The notes: generated by a model from the sequence alone, not told the origin. 64,000 bases of DNA from an uncultured bacterium (GCA_937996235.1 CALKVK010000023.1:186001-250000); one strand, 5' to 3'; positions 53,850 to 62,491 are shown, counted from the stretch's first letter. Numbers and translations are program-made.

Positions 53850-54943
53850 GCGCCGCGCTCCGCCGCGTCGCACACGGCCTGCACGAAGCCGCCCGCGAGC
53901 GCGCGCACGCTGTGCGTCGCCTCGACGTACGCGCGGCCGCGCACGCTCATCTCGGCGCGCAGCTCGGGGTCGGCGAGCAGCGCGTCGACGGCGCCGACCC
54001 ACGCGTCGTCGTCGCGCGCGTGGAAGCCGCGCACGCCGTGTTCGACGAGCTCCGCGTTCACGCCGACCGGCGCGACGACGGGCACCGCGCCGCTCGCCAT
54101 GTACACGAGCGCCTTGTACCCGCACTTGCCGCGCGTCCACTCGTTGTCGGGCAGCGGGTAGAGGCCGACGGCGAGGCTGCGGTACTCGTCGGCCTCGGTC
54201 TCGAGCGACCACGGGCGCTGCACGACCTCCACGCCCGGCACCTCGACCGGCTCCCCCGCGCCGACGACGCGGAGCTGGTAGCGGTGGCGGTGGCCGACGC
54301 GGCCGAGCGCGGCGCGCAGCGCGGTCAGGCAGTACGTCGCCGTCGGGCTGCCGATCCAGCCGACGACGGGCTCCGGCGGACGCGACGGCGGGCGGAACGC
54401 GTCGGTGTCGACGGGCGTCGGCTGCACGCGGACGTCGCCGTTGAGCGTGCGCGCCCACGCGGCGAGGTGCGGGTTGCCGGCGAGCACGACGGCCGCGCCC
54501 GCGACGAGCTCGGGGATCTCGGCGGGGTCCTTCGCGCGCGACATCAGCGCGCGGCTGCGGTCGCCCTCGGCGACGAAGTCGCGCGGCGCGAGGTGGATCG
54601 CGTCGTCGAAGTCGTAGACGTACGGCACGCGCGCGCGGCGCAGCACCGCCAGCGCGAGCGCGTTGCCGCGCGGGAGCAGGTCGCGGTGCACGACGACGAC
54701 GTCGAAGCGCCCGGCGCGCAGGAGCCGCGCGAGGCGCTGCGCCGCGCCCGCCGCCGCGTGGAGCGCGCGCACGCCGCGCGCGAGTCGCCCCGTCGCGTAG
54801 AAGCGGCGCGCCGCGGCCGAGCCGAGCAGCGGCGCGAAGACCGGCTCGACGCCCGCGTCGCGCAGCCGCCGCTCGTAGGCGTAGAGCCGCGGCCGCGCGC
54901 TCGGCCCTTCGCGCGGCAGGGTGGAGAGCAGGAGCGCGCGCAC
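53846..54943 (-). CDS. GT-B glycosyltransferase (paralogue of 42108-43289)
   Basis: 365 residues from GTG, one base after the membrane gene's stop. N-terminus RALLLSTLPREGPSARPRLYAYERRLRDAG; donor domain PVVGWIGSPTATYCLTALRAAL and RGKCGYKALVYMASGAVPVVAPVGVNAELV. These match the GWxGSP and KCGxKALxYMASG motifs of the exporter-operon enzyme, so both descend from one subfamily. The RDxxPRGN-like HRDLLPRGNALALAVL segment is also present. Adds a sugar to the lipid-linked intermediate; specificity unknown. Confidence 0.88.
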   Translation of the reverse strand: MRALLLSTLPREGPSARPRLYAYERRLRDAGVEPVFAPLLGSAAARRFYATGRLARGVRALHAAAGAAQRLARLLRAGRFDVVVVHRDLLPRGNALALAVLRRARVPYVYDFDDAIHLAPRDFVAEGDRSRALMSRAKDPAEIPELVAGAAVVLAGNPHLAAWARTLNGDVRVQPTPVDTDAFRPPSRPPEPVVGWIGSPTATYCLTALRAALGRVGHRHRYQLRVVGAGEPVEVPGVEVVQRPWSLETEADEYRSLAVGLYPLPDNEWTRGKCGYKALVYMASGAVPVVAPVGVNAELVEHGVRGFHARDDDAWVGAVDALLADPELRAEMSVRGRAYVEATHSVRALAGGFVQAVCDAAERGA

Positions 54944-54944
54944 C

Positions 54945-56342
54945 TCAGCGCACCCCGGCGAGCGCGCGCCCGGCGCGCAGCGCGGCGGCGGCGTGCACGC
55001 GGCGCTCGCGTTCCGCGCGCTCCTCGGCGAGACGACGGCGGCGCTGGCGCAGGAGCCGTGCGAGCGCGACGCCTGCGAACGGCAGGAGCAGCACCACGAT
55101 CTGCGCGCGGTGGCGCACGATGATCCCCACGTTGCCTTCCACGAGCGCGTAGAGCAGCGTGATCGCCGCCGCGGAGAGCAGCGGCACGGCGGCCTGGCTG
55201 CGGTGCGCGCGGAGCGCCCGGCGCGCGCCGAGGAGCACGAGCGGCAGGCACGCGTACCAGATCAGCATGTCGGGCAGCGCGAGCAGCTGCCGCCCGCCGG
55301 TCTGCCACGGGAACGGTGCGAGCAGGAAGTGGAGGATGCCCACCGGCAGGTACGACAGCGCGCCCGTCGGCGTCGAGAGGTCGTGGTCGCCCATCTCGAT
55401 CGCGGCCGTGCCGACGAGCGCGTTCAGGCGCCGCTGCGTGTCGATGCGCGCGAGCGTCGCGTCGGGCAGCAGCTCGGCGCCGAGGCCCGCGCCGCGCACG
55501 AGCAGGAACACGCCGACGACGGAGAGCAGCGCGACGGCGAACGCGCGCCCCGGCCGCCGCACGACCGAGACGAGGAACGCGCCGACGAGCCCGCCCGCGA
55601 GGAGCAGGAACACGTAGGAGCGCAGGGTCGCCAGCGCACCGAGCGCGGCGATGAGCAGCAGCGCGTGCGAGAACGTCACGCGCCGCAGGAGCGACTGCCC
55701 GAGCGATGCCGCCGCGGCGATGAGGTAGAACGCGAGCGCGTCGCGCACCATCAGGCACGACCACAGCACGAGCGACGGGAAGAACGCGACGAGCACAGCC
55801 GCGATGCGCCCCGCGACGCCGCCCCCGAGCCGCGACGCGACGCGGTACACGGGGATCGCCGTGAGGCTCCCGATCGCGCAGTTCAGCAGCACGGGCACGA
55901 TCTGCTGCGGGCCGATGAGCCAGTAGATCGAGCCCACGAGCACGAAGTAGCCCTTCTGCGACGAGCCGCGCCACTTCGCCTGGAACGGCTCCGGCAGCCG
56001 CCCGTGGAGCCACTCCGCGAACACCTTCGCGTTGCCGTCGAAGGTGCCCTCGTCGCCGCCGAGCACCATGTTCAGGTCGAGCTGCCGGAGCACGATCGCG
56101 AGCACGGCGCGCAGCGCGAACGCCGCGACGACGAGGAACACGAGGAAGCGCGCGTCGGCCTCGCGGCGGCGCCCGGCCCCGGTGCGGCCCTCGACCTCCT
56201 CGGAGCGCACGAGGAACACGGCGAGCAGCGTGAGCAGCACGCCGACGATCGCCGCGGCGCCGGCGCCCGCGGGACCGGCGACGAGCACGGCGCCCGCCGC
56301 GAGCAGCACGAGCACGAGAGCGAGGGGCGCGAACGAGTTCAC
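54945..56342 (-). CDS. GT-C-type integral membrane glycosyltransferase/polymerase-like protein
   Basis: 465 residues from GTG 56342, overlapping the glycosyltransferase stop by 4 bases (GTGA). About eleven helices. After helix 3, LRQLDLNMVLGGDEGTFDGNAKVFAEWLHG provides an acidic loop, then QAKWRGSSQKGYFVLVGSIYWLIGP, resembling PMT_2/ArnT-like and EpsG-like enzymes. VSRVASRLGGGVAGRIAAVLVAFFPSLVLW-type helices follow. It ends in an Arg-rich cytoplasmic tail (RLLRQRRRRLAEERAERERR). It may transfer polyprenyl-linked sugars or polymerise repeat units outside the membrane. Confidence 0.85.
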   Translation of the reverse strand: MNSFAPLALVLVLLAAGAVLVAGPAGAGAAAIVGVLLTLLAVFLVRSEEVEGRTGAGRRREADARFLVFLVVAAFALRAVLAIVLRQLDLNMVLGGDEGTFDGNAKVFAEWLHGRLPEPFQAKWRGSSQKGYFVLVGSIYWLIGPQQIVPVLLNCAIGSLTAIPVYRVASRLGGGVAGRIAAVLVAFFPSLVLWSCLMVRDALAFYLIAAAASLGQSLLRRVTFSHALLLIAALGALATLRSYVFLLLAGGLVGAFLVSVVRRPGRAFAVALLSVVGVFLLVRGAGLGAELLPDATLARIDTQRRLNALVGTAAIEMGDHDLSTPTGALSYLPVGILHFLLAPFPWQTGGRQLLALPDMLIWYACLPLVLLGARRALRAHRSQAAVPLLSAAAITLLYALVEGNVGIIVRHRAQIVVLLLPFAGVALARLLRQRRRRLAEERAERERRVHAAAALRAGRALAGVR

Positions 56343-57511
56343 GCCGCGGCCTCCGCGTACGCGCGCTCGTAGACGTCGAGCGCCACGTCGAGCGCGAAGC
56401 GCCGTTCGGCGACGGCGCGGCAGCGCGCGGCGAGCGCCGGGCCTTCCGCGCGCAGCACGTCGAGCGCGTCGAGGGCGGCGTCGAGCGACGCGCCGTCGGT
56501 CGCCGGCACGGCCACGCCGACGCGCTCGGCGGCGAAGAGGCGGTCCACGTCGCCGATGCCCGACGACATCACGACGGGCACGCCGCACGCGAGGAACTCG
56601 CCGAGCTTCGTCGGGCACGACGCGGCCTTCGACCACGTGGCGCGCAGCAGCGCGATGCCCGCCGCCGCGCCCGCGATCCACTGCGGCACGTCCGCGTGCG
56701 CGACGTCGCGGACGAGCGCGCGGTCCACGGGCACACGGCGCCGCGCGAGCGCGTCGCGGAGCGGCTCGGGCGCGTCGGGCGTCAGCACGTGCAGCACGGC
56801 GGTCGCGTCGCGGGCGAGCGCGCGCGCGGCGAAGTCGAACATCGCCTCGGGCAGGTACCACGTGCCCGTGCCGCCGAGCATCACGTAGCGCGCGGCGCCG
56901 CCCCACGTCTCCGGCGAGCGCTCGGTCGGTGCCAGGGGCCGGAAGCGCGCCAGGTCGGTGCAGGTCGGGACGACGTGCACCGGTCGCGGCTCCGGCACGA
57001 GGTGCAGGCGGCGCAGCTCGTCGCGCGCGCGCTCGCTGAGGACGACGACGGCGCCGGCGCGGGCGCACAGCGCGCGCTCGATGCGCTTCCAGGTGCGGTA
57101 CGCGAGGGCGTCGCGGCGCCAGTGCCCCGCGTCCGCGCGCTCGTCGGGCCAGAACCCGCGCATGTCGAAGACGTAGCGCCGCCCCGCCGCGCGCGCCAGG
57201 AGTGCCGGGACGTAGCCGCGCGCGTGGACCAGGTCGGCGCGCTGCTCGCGCGCGACGCGTCGCAGCCGCACGAGACCTGCGGCGAGGTCGCGCAGCGCGC
57301 TGCGGCGCCACGGCAGGCGCTCCCAGCGCGCACCCGCGAGATCCTCCTCCACGGCGCGCACGCGCGCGGCGTCCGCGATGTGCTCGGGGCGCTCGTACGA
57401 GAGCAGCGCGACCTCGTGACCGCGCGCGCGGAGACCCCGCACGTACGGCACCGTCTGCGAGCGCCCCGGCCCCGTGCAGACGCCGTCGTAGCTGACGAGC
57501 ACGGCCCGCAC
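56339..57511 (-). CDS. GT4-like glycosyltransferase
   Basis: 390 residues from GTG 57511, one base after the zinc-ribbon gene. Visible parts: LVSYDGVCTGPGRSQTVPYVRGLRARGHEVALLSYE with the N-terminal G-x-G-R-S-Q-T loop; DLVHARGYVPALLARAAGRRYVFDMRGFWPDERAD; RYVMLGGTGTWYLPEAMFDFAARAL; and SCPTKLGEFLACGVPVVMSSGIGDVDRL at the donor site. The FDMRGFWPDER motif is conserved in GT4 proteins next to exosortase or Wzx/Wzy clusters. Specificity unknown. Confidence 0.9.
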   Translation of the reverse strand: MRAVLVSYDGVCTGPGRSQTVPYVRGLRARGHEVALLSYERPEHIADAARVRAVEEDLAGARWERLPWRRSALRDLAAGLVRLRRVAREQRADLVHARGYVPALLARAAGRRYVFDMRGFWPDERADAGHWRRDALAYRTWKRIERALCARAGAVVVLSERARDELRRLHLVPEPRPVHVVPTCTDLARFRPLAPTERSPETWGGAARYVMLGGTGTWYLPEAMFDFAARALARDATAVLHVLTPDAPEPLRDALARRRVPVDRALVRDVAHADVPQWIAGAAAGIALLRATWSKAASCPTKLGEFLACGVPVVMSSGIGDVDRLFAAERVGVAVPATDGASLDAALDALDVLRAEGPALAARCRAVAERRFALDVALDVYERAYAEAAA

Positions 57512-57512
57512 G

Positions 57513-57896
57513 TCAGGTCAGGTTCGCAATCGCGACGCCGCCCCAGATCAGGCCCGAGATCACCGTGCCGATGGCCGCGAGCACGCGCGCGTTGAGCAGC
57601 AGCGGGTCGGCCTCGCGCTGCTCCTCGCGTGCGCGGTGGATGCGCCCGGAGGCCATCCACCACACGATCGCGGTCACGGGCAGGCAGGTGACGATCATCG
57701 AGACGATCGCGACGGTGAGCAGGGTCTGACCGCTGGACTCGTCCTTCTGGCGCTCGCGGTAGACCGTCGCGAAGTCGAGCTGCTCGGGCACGTCCTCGCG
57801 CGCGCCGCACCAGGGGCAGGGCACGTTGCGGCCCTGGTGGTAGCTCTCGAGCACCATCTCCTTCTGGCAGGACGAGCAGCGGAAGAGCAGCGACAT
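57513..57896 (-). CDS. Small zinc-ribbon membrane protein
   Basis: 127 residues from ATG 57896. N-terminal zinc ribbon with CSSC and CPWC (FRCSSCQKEMVLESYHQGRNVPCPWCGA). Two hydrophobic helices follow (TLLTVAIVSMIVTCLPVTAIVWW and ARVLAAIGTVISGLIWGGVAIANL) separated by a charged loop (GRIHRAREEQREAD). No family recognised. It lies 62 bp after the third asparagine synthase and 1 bp before a glycosyltransferase, so it is transcribed within the glycan operon. Confidence 0.82.
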   Translation of the reverse strand: MSLLFRCSSCQKEMVLESYHQGRNVPCPWCGAREDVPEQLDFATVYRERQKDESSGQTLLTVAIVSMIVTCLPVTAIVWWMASGRIHRAREEQREADPLLLNARVLAAIGTVISGLIWGGVAIANLT

Positions 57897-57958
57897 GCGA
57901 GGCAGACGCTAACCCGGAGGGCGCGACGCGGGCTCACGGAATGCGCCGTCGGCGCGCG

Positions 57959-59794
57959 TCACAGGTGCGCCTCGGCGAAGACCGCGAGACCGAGCAGGAC
58001 CGCGAGGCGGAAGCGGTGGTTGCCGCGACCCGCGCGGTGCTCGGCGAGCAGGCGCGCGGCGGGCGCCGGGCGCACCGCGGGCACGCGCGCCAGCGCGCCG
58101 CCGAGCAGCAGCTCCTCGGCCTGCGGCGACGCGAGCGCCGCGTCGACGCCCGCCGTGAAGCCGCGCTTCGGTCGCGCGAGGGCCGCGTGCGCGGCCGCCG
58201 GCAGCTCCGCCGCGAGCCAGGCGCGCAGCGCGGGCTTCGTGCGCGCGCCGTCGATCCGCAGTCGCGGCGGCAGCGCGTCGGCGACGCCGAGCACCTCGCG
58301 GTCGAGCCACGGCGCACGCGGCTCCACGCCGTGCGCCATGCACGCGACGTCCACCTTCACGCAGTGCGAGTCCGGCAGCTCGAGGGCGCGGTCGACGCGC
58401 AGCATCGCGGCGAGGTCGTCCGCGCGCGACGCGCCCCACGCGGCACGGACGAGCGCGCGCGCCGCGGCGCCGTCGTCGCCCGGGACGAGCTCCGCGCGCA
58501 CGTCGCCGAACACCTCGTACAGGGCGGCGCAGCGGTCGGCGGGGTCGAGCGCGAGGAGGCGCGCCGCGCGACGCGCCCGCCGCAGCCGCGCGCCTTCGCG
58601 CGGCGCCGCCCACGCGGGCAGCGCGGGCAGGCGCGCGAGGCGCCGCAGGAGCACGTGCCGCGGGTAGCCGCCGAGGGCCTCGTCGCCGCCGTCGCCGGTC
58701 AGCGCGACCTGCACGTGCGCCGCCGCCGCGCGCGCGACGGCGTCCACGGCGAGCGCGCTCGCCGAGCCGAAGGGCTCGCCATGGCGCAGGAGCACGGTGC
58801 GCAGCGCGTCGGGATCCGCGGCGGGCGGCTCGATGACGGTGTGCGCGACGCCGAGTGCACGCGCGGTGCGCGCCGCGTCCGCGGACTCGTCGAAGCGGGC
58901 GTCGGCCGCGCGCACGGTGAACGAGCGGAGGGTCGGCGCGTCGCGGAGCGCCGTCACGACCGCGAGCGAGTCGAGCCCGCCCGAGAGGAAGACGCCGACG
59001 GGCCGGTCGGCGTGCAGGAGGCGCCGCCGCGCCGCGGCGCGCAGCGCGTCGCCGAGTCGGGCCGGCGCCTCGCGCGCGTCGAGTTGCGGGAGCGCCGCCG
59101 CGGGCGGCGCGCACGAGAGCACGCGGGGCGCGGCCGCGCCGCGCGCGAACAGGAGCGCCTCGCCCGCGCGCAGCTTCCGTGCGCCCGCGAAGATCGTGTG
59201 CGGCGCCGGGACGAAGCCCCACGAGAGGTAGAGCGAGAGCGCGTGCGGGTCGAGTGCGGTGTCGAGCGGCACGAGCGCGCGCAGCGCGTCGAGCGTGGAC
59301 GCGAACGCGACGCGTCCGCCGGCCTGCGCCCAGTAGAGCGGCTTCTCGCCCGCGGGGTCGCGCGCGAGGAGCAGCGTGCCCGCGTGCTCGTCGACCCACG
59401 CGAGCGCCCACTGGCCGGGCTCGCGCGAGAGCGCCGCGAGACCGGCCTCGGGGCCGCGCGCGAGCAGGTGCGCGAGCACCTCGGTGTCGCTGCGCGTCGC
59501 GAGGACGGCGCCGCCGCGGCGCAGCTCGTCGCGCCGCGCCGCCGCCTCGAAGAGCTCGCCGTTCCACGCCAGCCGCCCGCGACCGTCCGGCCCCGCCATC
59601 GGCTGCGCGCCGCCCGCGAAGTCCACGATCGCGAGGCGCCGGTGGAGCAGCCCCGCGGCGCCGTCGGCAGCCGTCCACGCGCCCTCGCCGTCGGGTCCAC
59701 GGGGACGCAGGAGCTCGAGCGCGGCACGGCGGCGTGCGGCGTCCGGCGCAGGCGCGCCGGACGCGAGGTCGAACCAGCCGGCGACGCCGCACAT
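57959..59794 (-). CDS. asnB: Asparagine synthase-like glutamine amidotransferase (copy 3, divergent)
   Basis: 611 residues from ATG 59794, overlapping the rsmA stop by one base (TGATG). N-terminus MCGVAG keeps the Cys nucleophile. The HRGPD motif is RPRGPDG (30-36), NGEIY is NGELFE (78-83), SDTE at 102-105 is intact. The synthase site SGGLDS (271-276) and GDGGDEALGGYPRH are present. It differs from copies 1 and 2 in loop lengths, so the three are not recent duplicates. Likely to amidate a glycan carboxylate; the substrate may differ from the other two. Confidence 0.92.
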   Translation of the reverse strand: MCGVAGWFDLASGAPAPDAARRRAALELLRPRGPDGEGAWTAADGAAGLLHRRLAIVDFAGGAQPMAGPDGRGRLAWNGELFEAAARRDELRRGGAVLATRSDTEVLAHLLARGPEAGLAALSREPGQWALAWVDEHAGTLLLARDPAGEKPLYWAQAGGRVAFASTLDALRALVPLDTALDPHALSLYLSWGFVPAPHTIFAGARKLRAGEALLFARGAAAPRVLSCAPPAAALPQLDAREAPARLGDALRAAARRRLLHADRPVGVFLSGGLDSLAVVTALRDAPTLRSFTVRAADARFDESADAARTARALGVAHTVIEPPAADPDALRTVLLRHGEPFGSASALAVDAVARAAAAHVQVALTGDGGDEALGGYPRHVLLRRLARLPALPAWAAPREGARLRRARRAARLLALDPADRCAALYEVFGDVRAELVPGDDGAAARALVRAAWGASRADDLAAMLRVDRALELPDSHCVKVDVACMAHGVEPRAPWLDREVLGVADALPPRLRIDGARTKPALRAWLAAELPAAAHAALARPKRGFTAGVDAALASPQAEELLLGGALARVPAVRPAPAARLLAEHRAGRGNHRFRLAVLLGLAVFAEAHL

Positions 59795-60663
59795 CAGGCG
59801 GAGCCGCGCGCGGCGACCTCGCCCGCGAGCCGCAGCCACGCCTCCGGCGGCACGTCCTCCGGGCGGAGCGTCGCGTCGATGCCGGCCGCGGCGAGCGCGG
59901 CCGCGTCGGCGGCGCCGTCGAGGGCGCGCAGGAGGCGCTTCCGGCGCATGCGGAACGCGCGCGCGGCGAGGTCCGACGCGGCGGCGGCGGCGCGCGCGTC
60001 GCCCGGGCGCGGCACGACGCGGAAGACGCTGCTCTCGACCTCGGGGCGCGGCAGGAACACGTGCGGCGGCACGCGGCGGACGACCGCCACCTCGGCGCGC
60101 AGCGTCGCCAGCACGGCCAACGGTCCGTAGTCCGCGCTGCCGGGGGCGGCGCACATGCGCGCGACGACCTCGCTCTGCAGCATCGCGACGATCCGCGCGG
60201 GCGCCGGTGTGCGGCGCAGCAGCGCGGCGACGAGCGGCGTCCCGCACGAGTACGGCAGGTTCGCGACGACGAGCGCGCGCCGGCAGCCGCGGGCCTCGGG
60301 GTCGTCGAGCGCAGACGTGATCGCCGGCGCGAGCCCGTCCGGGCCGTCGAGCGCGTCGGCGTGGACGAGCGAGAGGCGCGGGTCGTCCCCGAGGTGCTCC
60401 GCGAGCAGCGCGTGGAGGCCGCTGTCGATCTCGACGGCGACGACGTGCCCGGCCCGCGCGAGCAGCGGCTGCGTGAGCCCGCCGGCGCCCGGTCCGACCT
60501 CGACGACGAGGTCGCCCTGCGTCACGCCGGCGTCGTCGACGAGCGCGTCGGCGAGGGCGGGGTCGACGAGGAAGTTCTGGCCGAGGCGGCGCGTCGCGCG
60601 GAGTCCGCGCGCGGCGAGCAGCGGGGCCAGCGCGGAGCGCGTGCGCGGGATCGGCTTCGGCAC
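59794..60663 (-). CDS. rsmA: 16S rRNA (adenine1518-N6/adenine1519-N6)-dimethyltransferase RsmA/KsgA
   Basis: 289 residues from GTG 60663. Family motifs: KRLGQNFLVDPALADALVD-like TRRLGQNFLVDPALAD, VVEVGPGAGGLTQPLLARAGHVVAVEID (SAM motif I), LVVANLPYS (catalytic N-L-P-Y), VARMCAAPGSADYGPLAVLA and FLPRPEVESSVFRV. Dimethylates two adjacent adenines near the 3' end of 16S rRNA during 30S maturation. Usually clustered with pdxA or apaGH; here it is first in a glycan operon and translationally coupled to an amidotransferase. Confidence 0.95.
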   Translation of the reverse strand: MPKPIPRTRSALAPLLAARGLRATRRLGQNFLVDPALADALVDDAGVTQGDLVVEVGPGAGGLTQPLLARAGHVVAVEIDSGLHALLAEHLGDDPRLSLVHADALDGPDGLAPAITSALDDPEARGCRRALVVANLPYSCGTPLVAALLRRTPAPARIVAMLQSEVVARMCAAPGSADYGPLAVLATLRAEVAVVRRVPPHVFLPRPEVESSVFRVVPRPGDARAAAAASDLAARAFRMRRKRLLRALDGAADAAALAAAGIDATLRPEDVPPEAWLRLAGEVAARGSA

Positions 60664-60765
60664 CCGAGTAGGGTAGCCCGGTCGCCGGGGGGCGCGGCGC
60701 ACCGCGCGGGGCGGGGCGCCGGCCGGGGCACGACGGACGCGGCGCGGGAGCGCGCGGGAGGACGC

Positions 60766-61545
60766 ATGGCCGTGCGCGAGGCGCTCTCGCGTGTGCGCGA
60801 CCGCTGGCACGCGGTCACGGGGCACCGCGCGCAGCCGTTCCTGATCCTCTTCGAGGGGCGCTCGGGCAGCACGTACATCGTCCAGCGCCTGGACGCGCAC
60901 CCCGCGCTCGTGTGCGGCGGCGAGTGGATCGAGACGCGCGCCGGCAGGAGCCCGGCCGAGCAGCGCGCGTTCGCCGAGGCGTACTGGACGCGGCGCCGCG
61001 CGCGCGGCGTCCGCGCGGCGGGCATGAAGACGAAGCTCCGCCACCTGCTCGACGCCGACGACTTCCGCGGGCTCCTCGACGGGCTCGGCGTGCGCGTCGT
61101 GCTGCTCACGCGCCGCAACCTCGTGAAGTGGGCCGTCTCGGGGATCGCGTCTCTGCGCCTGAACGAGCGCCTCGGCCGCGCGTACGTGCGGACGCCGGAC
61201 GAGCGGCTGCCGCCGTTCGCGATCGCGCCCGAGGAGCTCGACGCGGCCATCGCGGACCGGCGCCAGTGGACGCGCGACCTCGAGGAGTACGCGGCGCGGC
61301 TGCGCGGGCCCGTGCTGCACGCCGCGTACGAGGACATGCAGGCCGACGAGGCCGCGTTCTTCGCGCGGCTCTTCGCGTTCCTCGGCGTGCCCGACCTGCC
61401 GACGCGCAGCGGGATCATCAAGGCGACCCCCGAGGAGCTCGGCGAGATGGTCACGAACATCGACGAGCTGCGCGCGCGCTACGCGGGCAGCGAGCTGCAC
61501 GCGCAGTTCGACGCGCGCCCCGGCGACGGCGCCGCGGCCGGCTGA
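60766..61545 (+). CDS. PAPS-dependent sulfotransferase
   Basis: 259 residues from ATG 60766 behind GGGAGG. The N-terminal PAPS 5'-phosphosulfate loop is FLILFEGRSGSTYIVQRLDAHP; the 3'-phosphate site is VVLLTRRNLVKWAVSGIAS (R-x8-S type). Later VLHAAYEDMQADEAAFFARLFAFLGVPDLP is the usual sulfotransferase C-terminal helix-loop. Transfers sulfate from PAPS to a hydroxyl or amine, here plausibly a sugar of the exported glycan. It diverges from rsmA over 102 bp and precedes the FkbM gene. Confidence 0.9.
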   Translation: MAVREALSRVRDRWHAVTGHRAQPFLILFEGRSGSTYIVQRLDAHPALVCGGEWIETRAGRSPAEQRAFAEAYWTRRRARGVRAAGMKTKLRHLLDADDFRGLLDGLGVRVVLLTRRNLVKWAVSGIASLRLNERLGRAYVRTPDERLPPFAIAPEELDAAIADRRQWTRDLEEYAARLRGPVLHAAYEDMQADEAAFFARLFAFLGVPDLPTRSGIIKATPEELGEMVTNIDELRARYAGSELHAQFDARPGDGAAAG

Positions 61546-61592
61546 GCGCCGCCGCGCGACCGCGATTCGCGAACGGGACCGCGCGCGCCGAT

Positions 61593-61611
61593 CTCCTCCC
61601 TGACGGAGGAG
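61593..61611 (+). promoter_or_regulatory. Hairpin containing the FkbM ribosome-binding site
   Basis: CTCCTCC-CTGAC-GGAGGAG, a perfect 7-bp stem; its 3' arm is the only Shine-Dalgarno sequence before ATG 61622. When folded it would block ribosome binding, so initiation may depend on translation of the upstream sulfotransferase, a trans factor or temperature. Confidence 0.5.
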
Positions 61612-61621
61612 GCCGGGCCGG

Positions 61622-62491
61622 ATGGGTACGTCGTCGGTGTTCGCGGAGTGGCGTCTCGCGCTGGTGCTGCGGCTGCACGTGCTGCGCTCGCGGCTCGTGC
61701 GCCGCGCCGTCGGGCCGCACGCCGCGGCGATCCTCGCGCACACCGCGCGCGGCGACTTCCTGGTCGCGCCGGAGGACGTCGGCGTCGGCCGGCGCCTGCG
61801 CCGCGACGGCGCGGTCGTGGACGACGAGATCGACGCGGTGCTCGCGCACTGCCGTCCCGACTCGCGCGTGCTCGTGGTCGGCGGGCACGTCGGCAGTCTC
61901 GCGCTGCCGCTCGCGGCCTCGGTCGCGAGCGTCACGGTGCTCGAGGCGAACCCCGACACGTTCGGGCTCCTGCGCCGCAACGTCGCCATCAACGGGCTCG
62001 CGAACGTGGACGTGCACGCGGTCGCGGCGAACGACCGCGGCGGCACGCTGCGCTTCCTGCTGAACCGCGCGAACTCGGGCGGCAGCAAGCGCGTCCCGCA
62101 GCACGCGCGGACGGCCTACTACTACGACCGCCCCGACGAGGTCGAGGTGCCCGCGGTCGTCCTGGACGACTACTTCGCCGGGCGCACCTTCGACGTGATC
62201 GTGATGGACATCGAGGGCTCCGAGGTCTTCGCGCTGCGCGGCATGCCGCGGCTGCTCGGCGCGTGCCGCCACCTCTTCGTGGAGTTCCTGCCCCACCACC
62301 TGCGCGACGTGGCGGGTGTGGGCGTGGCGGAGTTCCTGGCGCCGCTCGCGCGGCACTTCGCGCAGCTCACGATCCCCTCGCAGGGGCGCACGATCCCGGC
62401 CGAGGCGATCGCGCGGGAGCTCGAGGCGATGTTCGCGCGGGACGCGGGCGACCCGTCGCTCGTGTTCCACCGCGACGCGCCGTCCGCGTGA
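61622..62491 (+). CDS. FkbM-family SAM methyltransferase
   Basis: 289 residues. Motifs: RVLVVGGHVGSLALPLAASVASVTVLEANPDTFGLLRRNVAINGL (SAM motif I and the acidic ribose-binding Glu), TAYYYDRPDEVEVPAVVLDDYF and FDVIVMDIEGSEVFALRGM, the FkbM signature D-I-E-G-x-E. O-methylates sugars, often terminal residues of surface glycans. It follows the sulfotransferase by 76 bp in the same direction. Its own initiation site sits in a hairpin at 61593-61611. Confidence 0.92.
   Translation: MGTSSVFAEWRLALVLRLHVLRSRLVRRAVGPHAAAILAHTARGDFLVAPEDVGVGRRLRRDGAVVDDEIDAVLAHCRPDSRVLVVGGHVGSLALPLAASVASVTVLEANPDTFGLLRRNVAINGLANVDVHAVAANDRGGTLRFLLNRANSGGSKRVPQHARTAYYYDRPDEVEVPAVVLDDYFAGRTFDVIVMDIEGSEVFALRGMPRLLGACRHLFVEFLPHHLRDVAGVGVAEFLAPLARHFAQLTIPSQGRTIPAEAIARELEAMFARDAGDPSLVFHRDAPSA

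Noticed and set aside
60664..60765. Promoter search in the rsmA/sulfotransferase divergent gap
   Set aside because: No -35/-10 pair or other recognisable element could be picked out in this GC-rich sequence; the same is true for the other divergent gaps.
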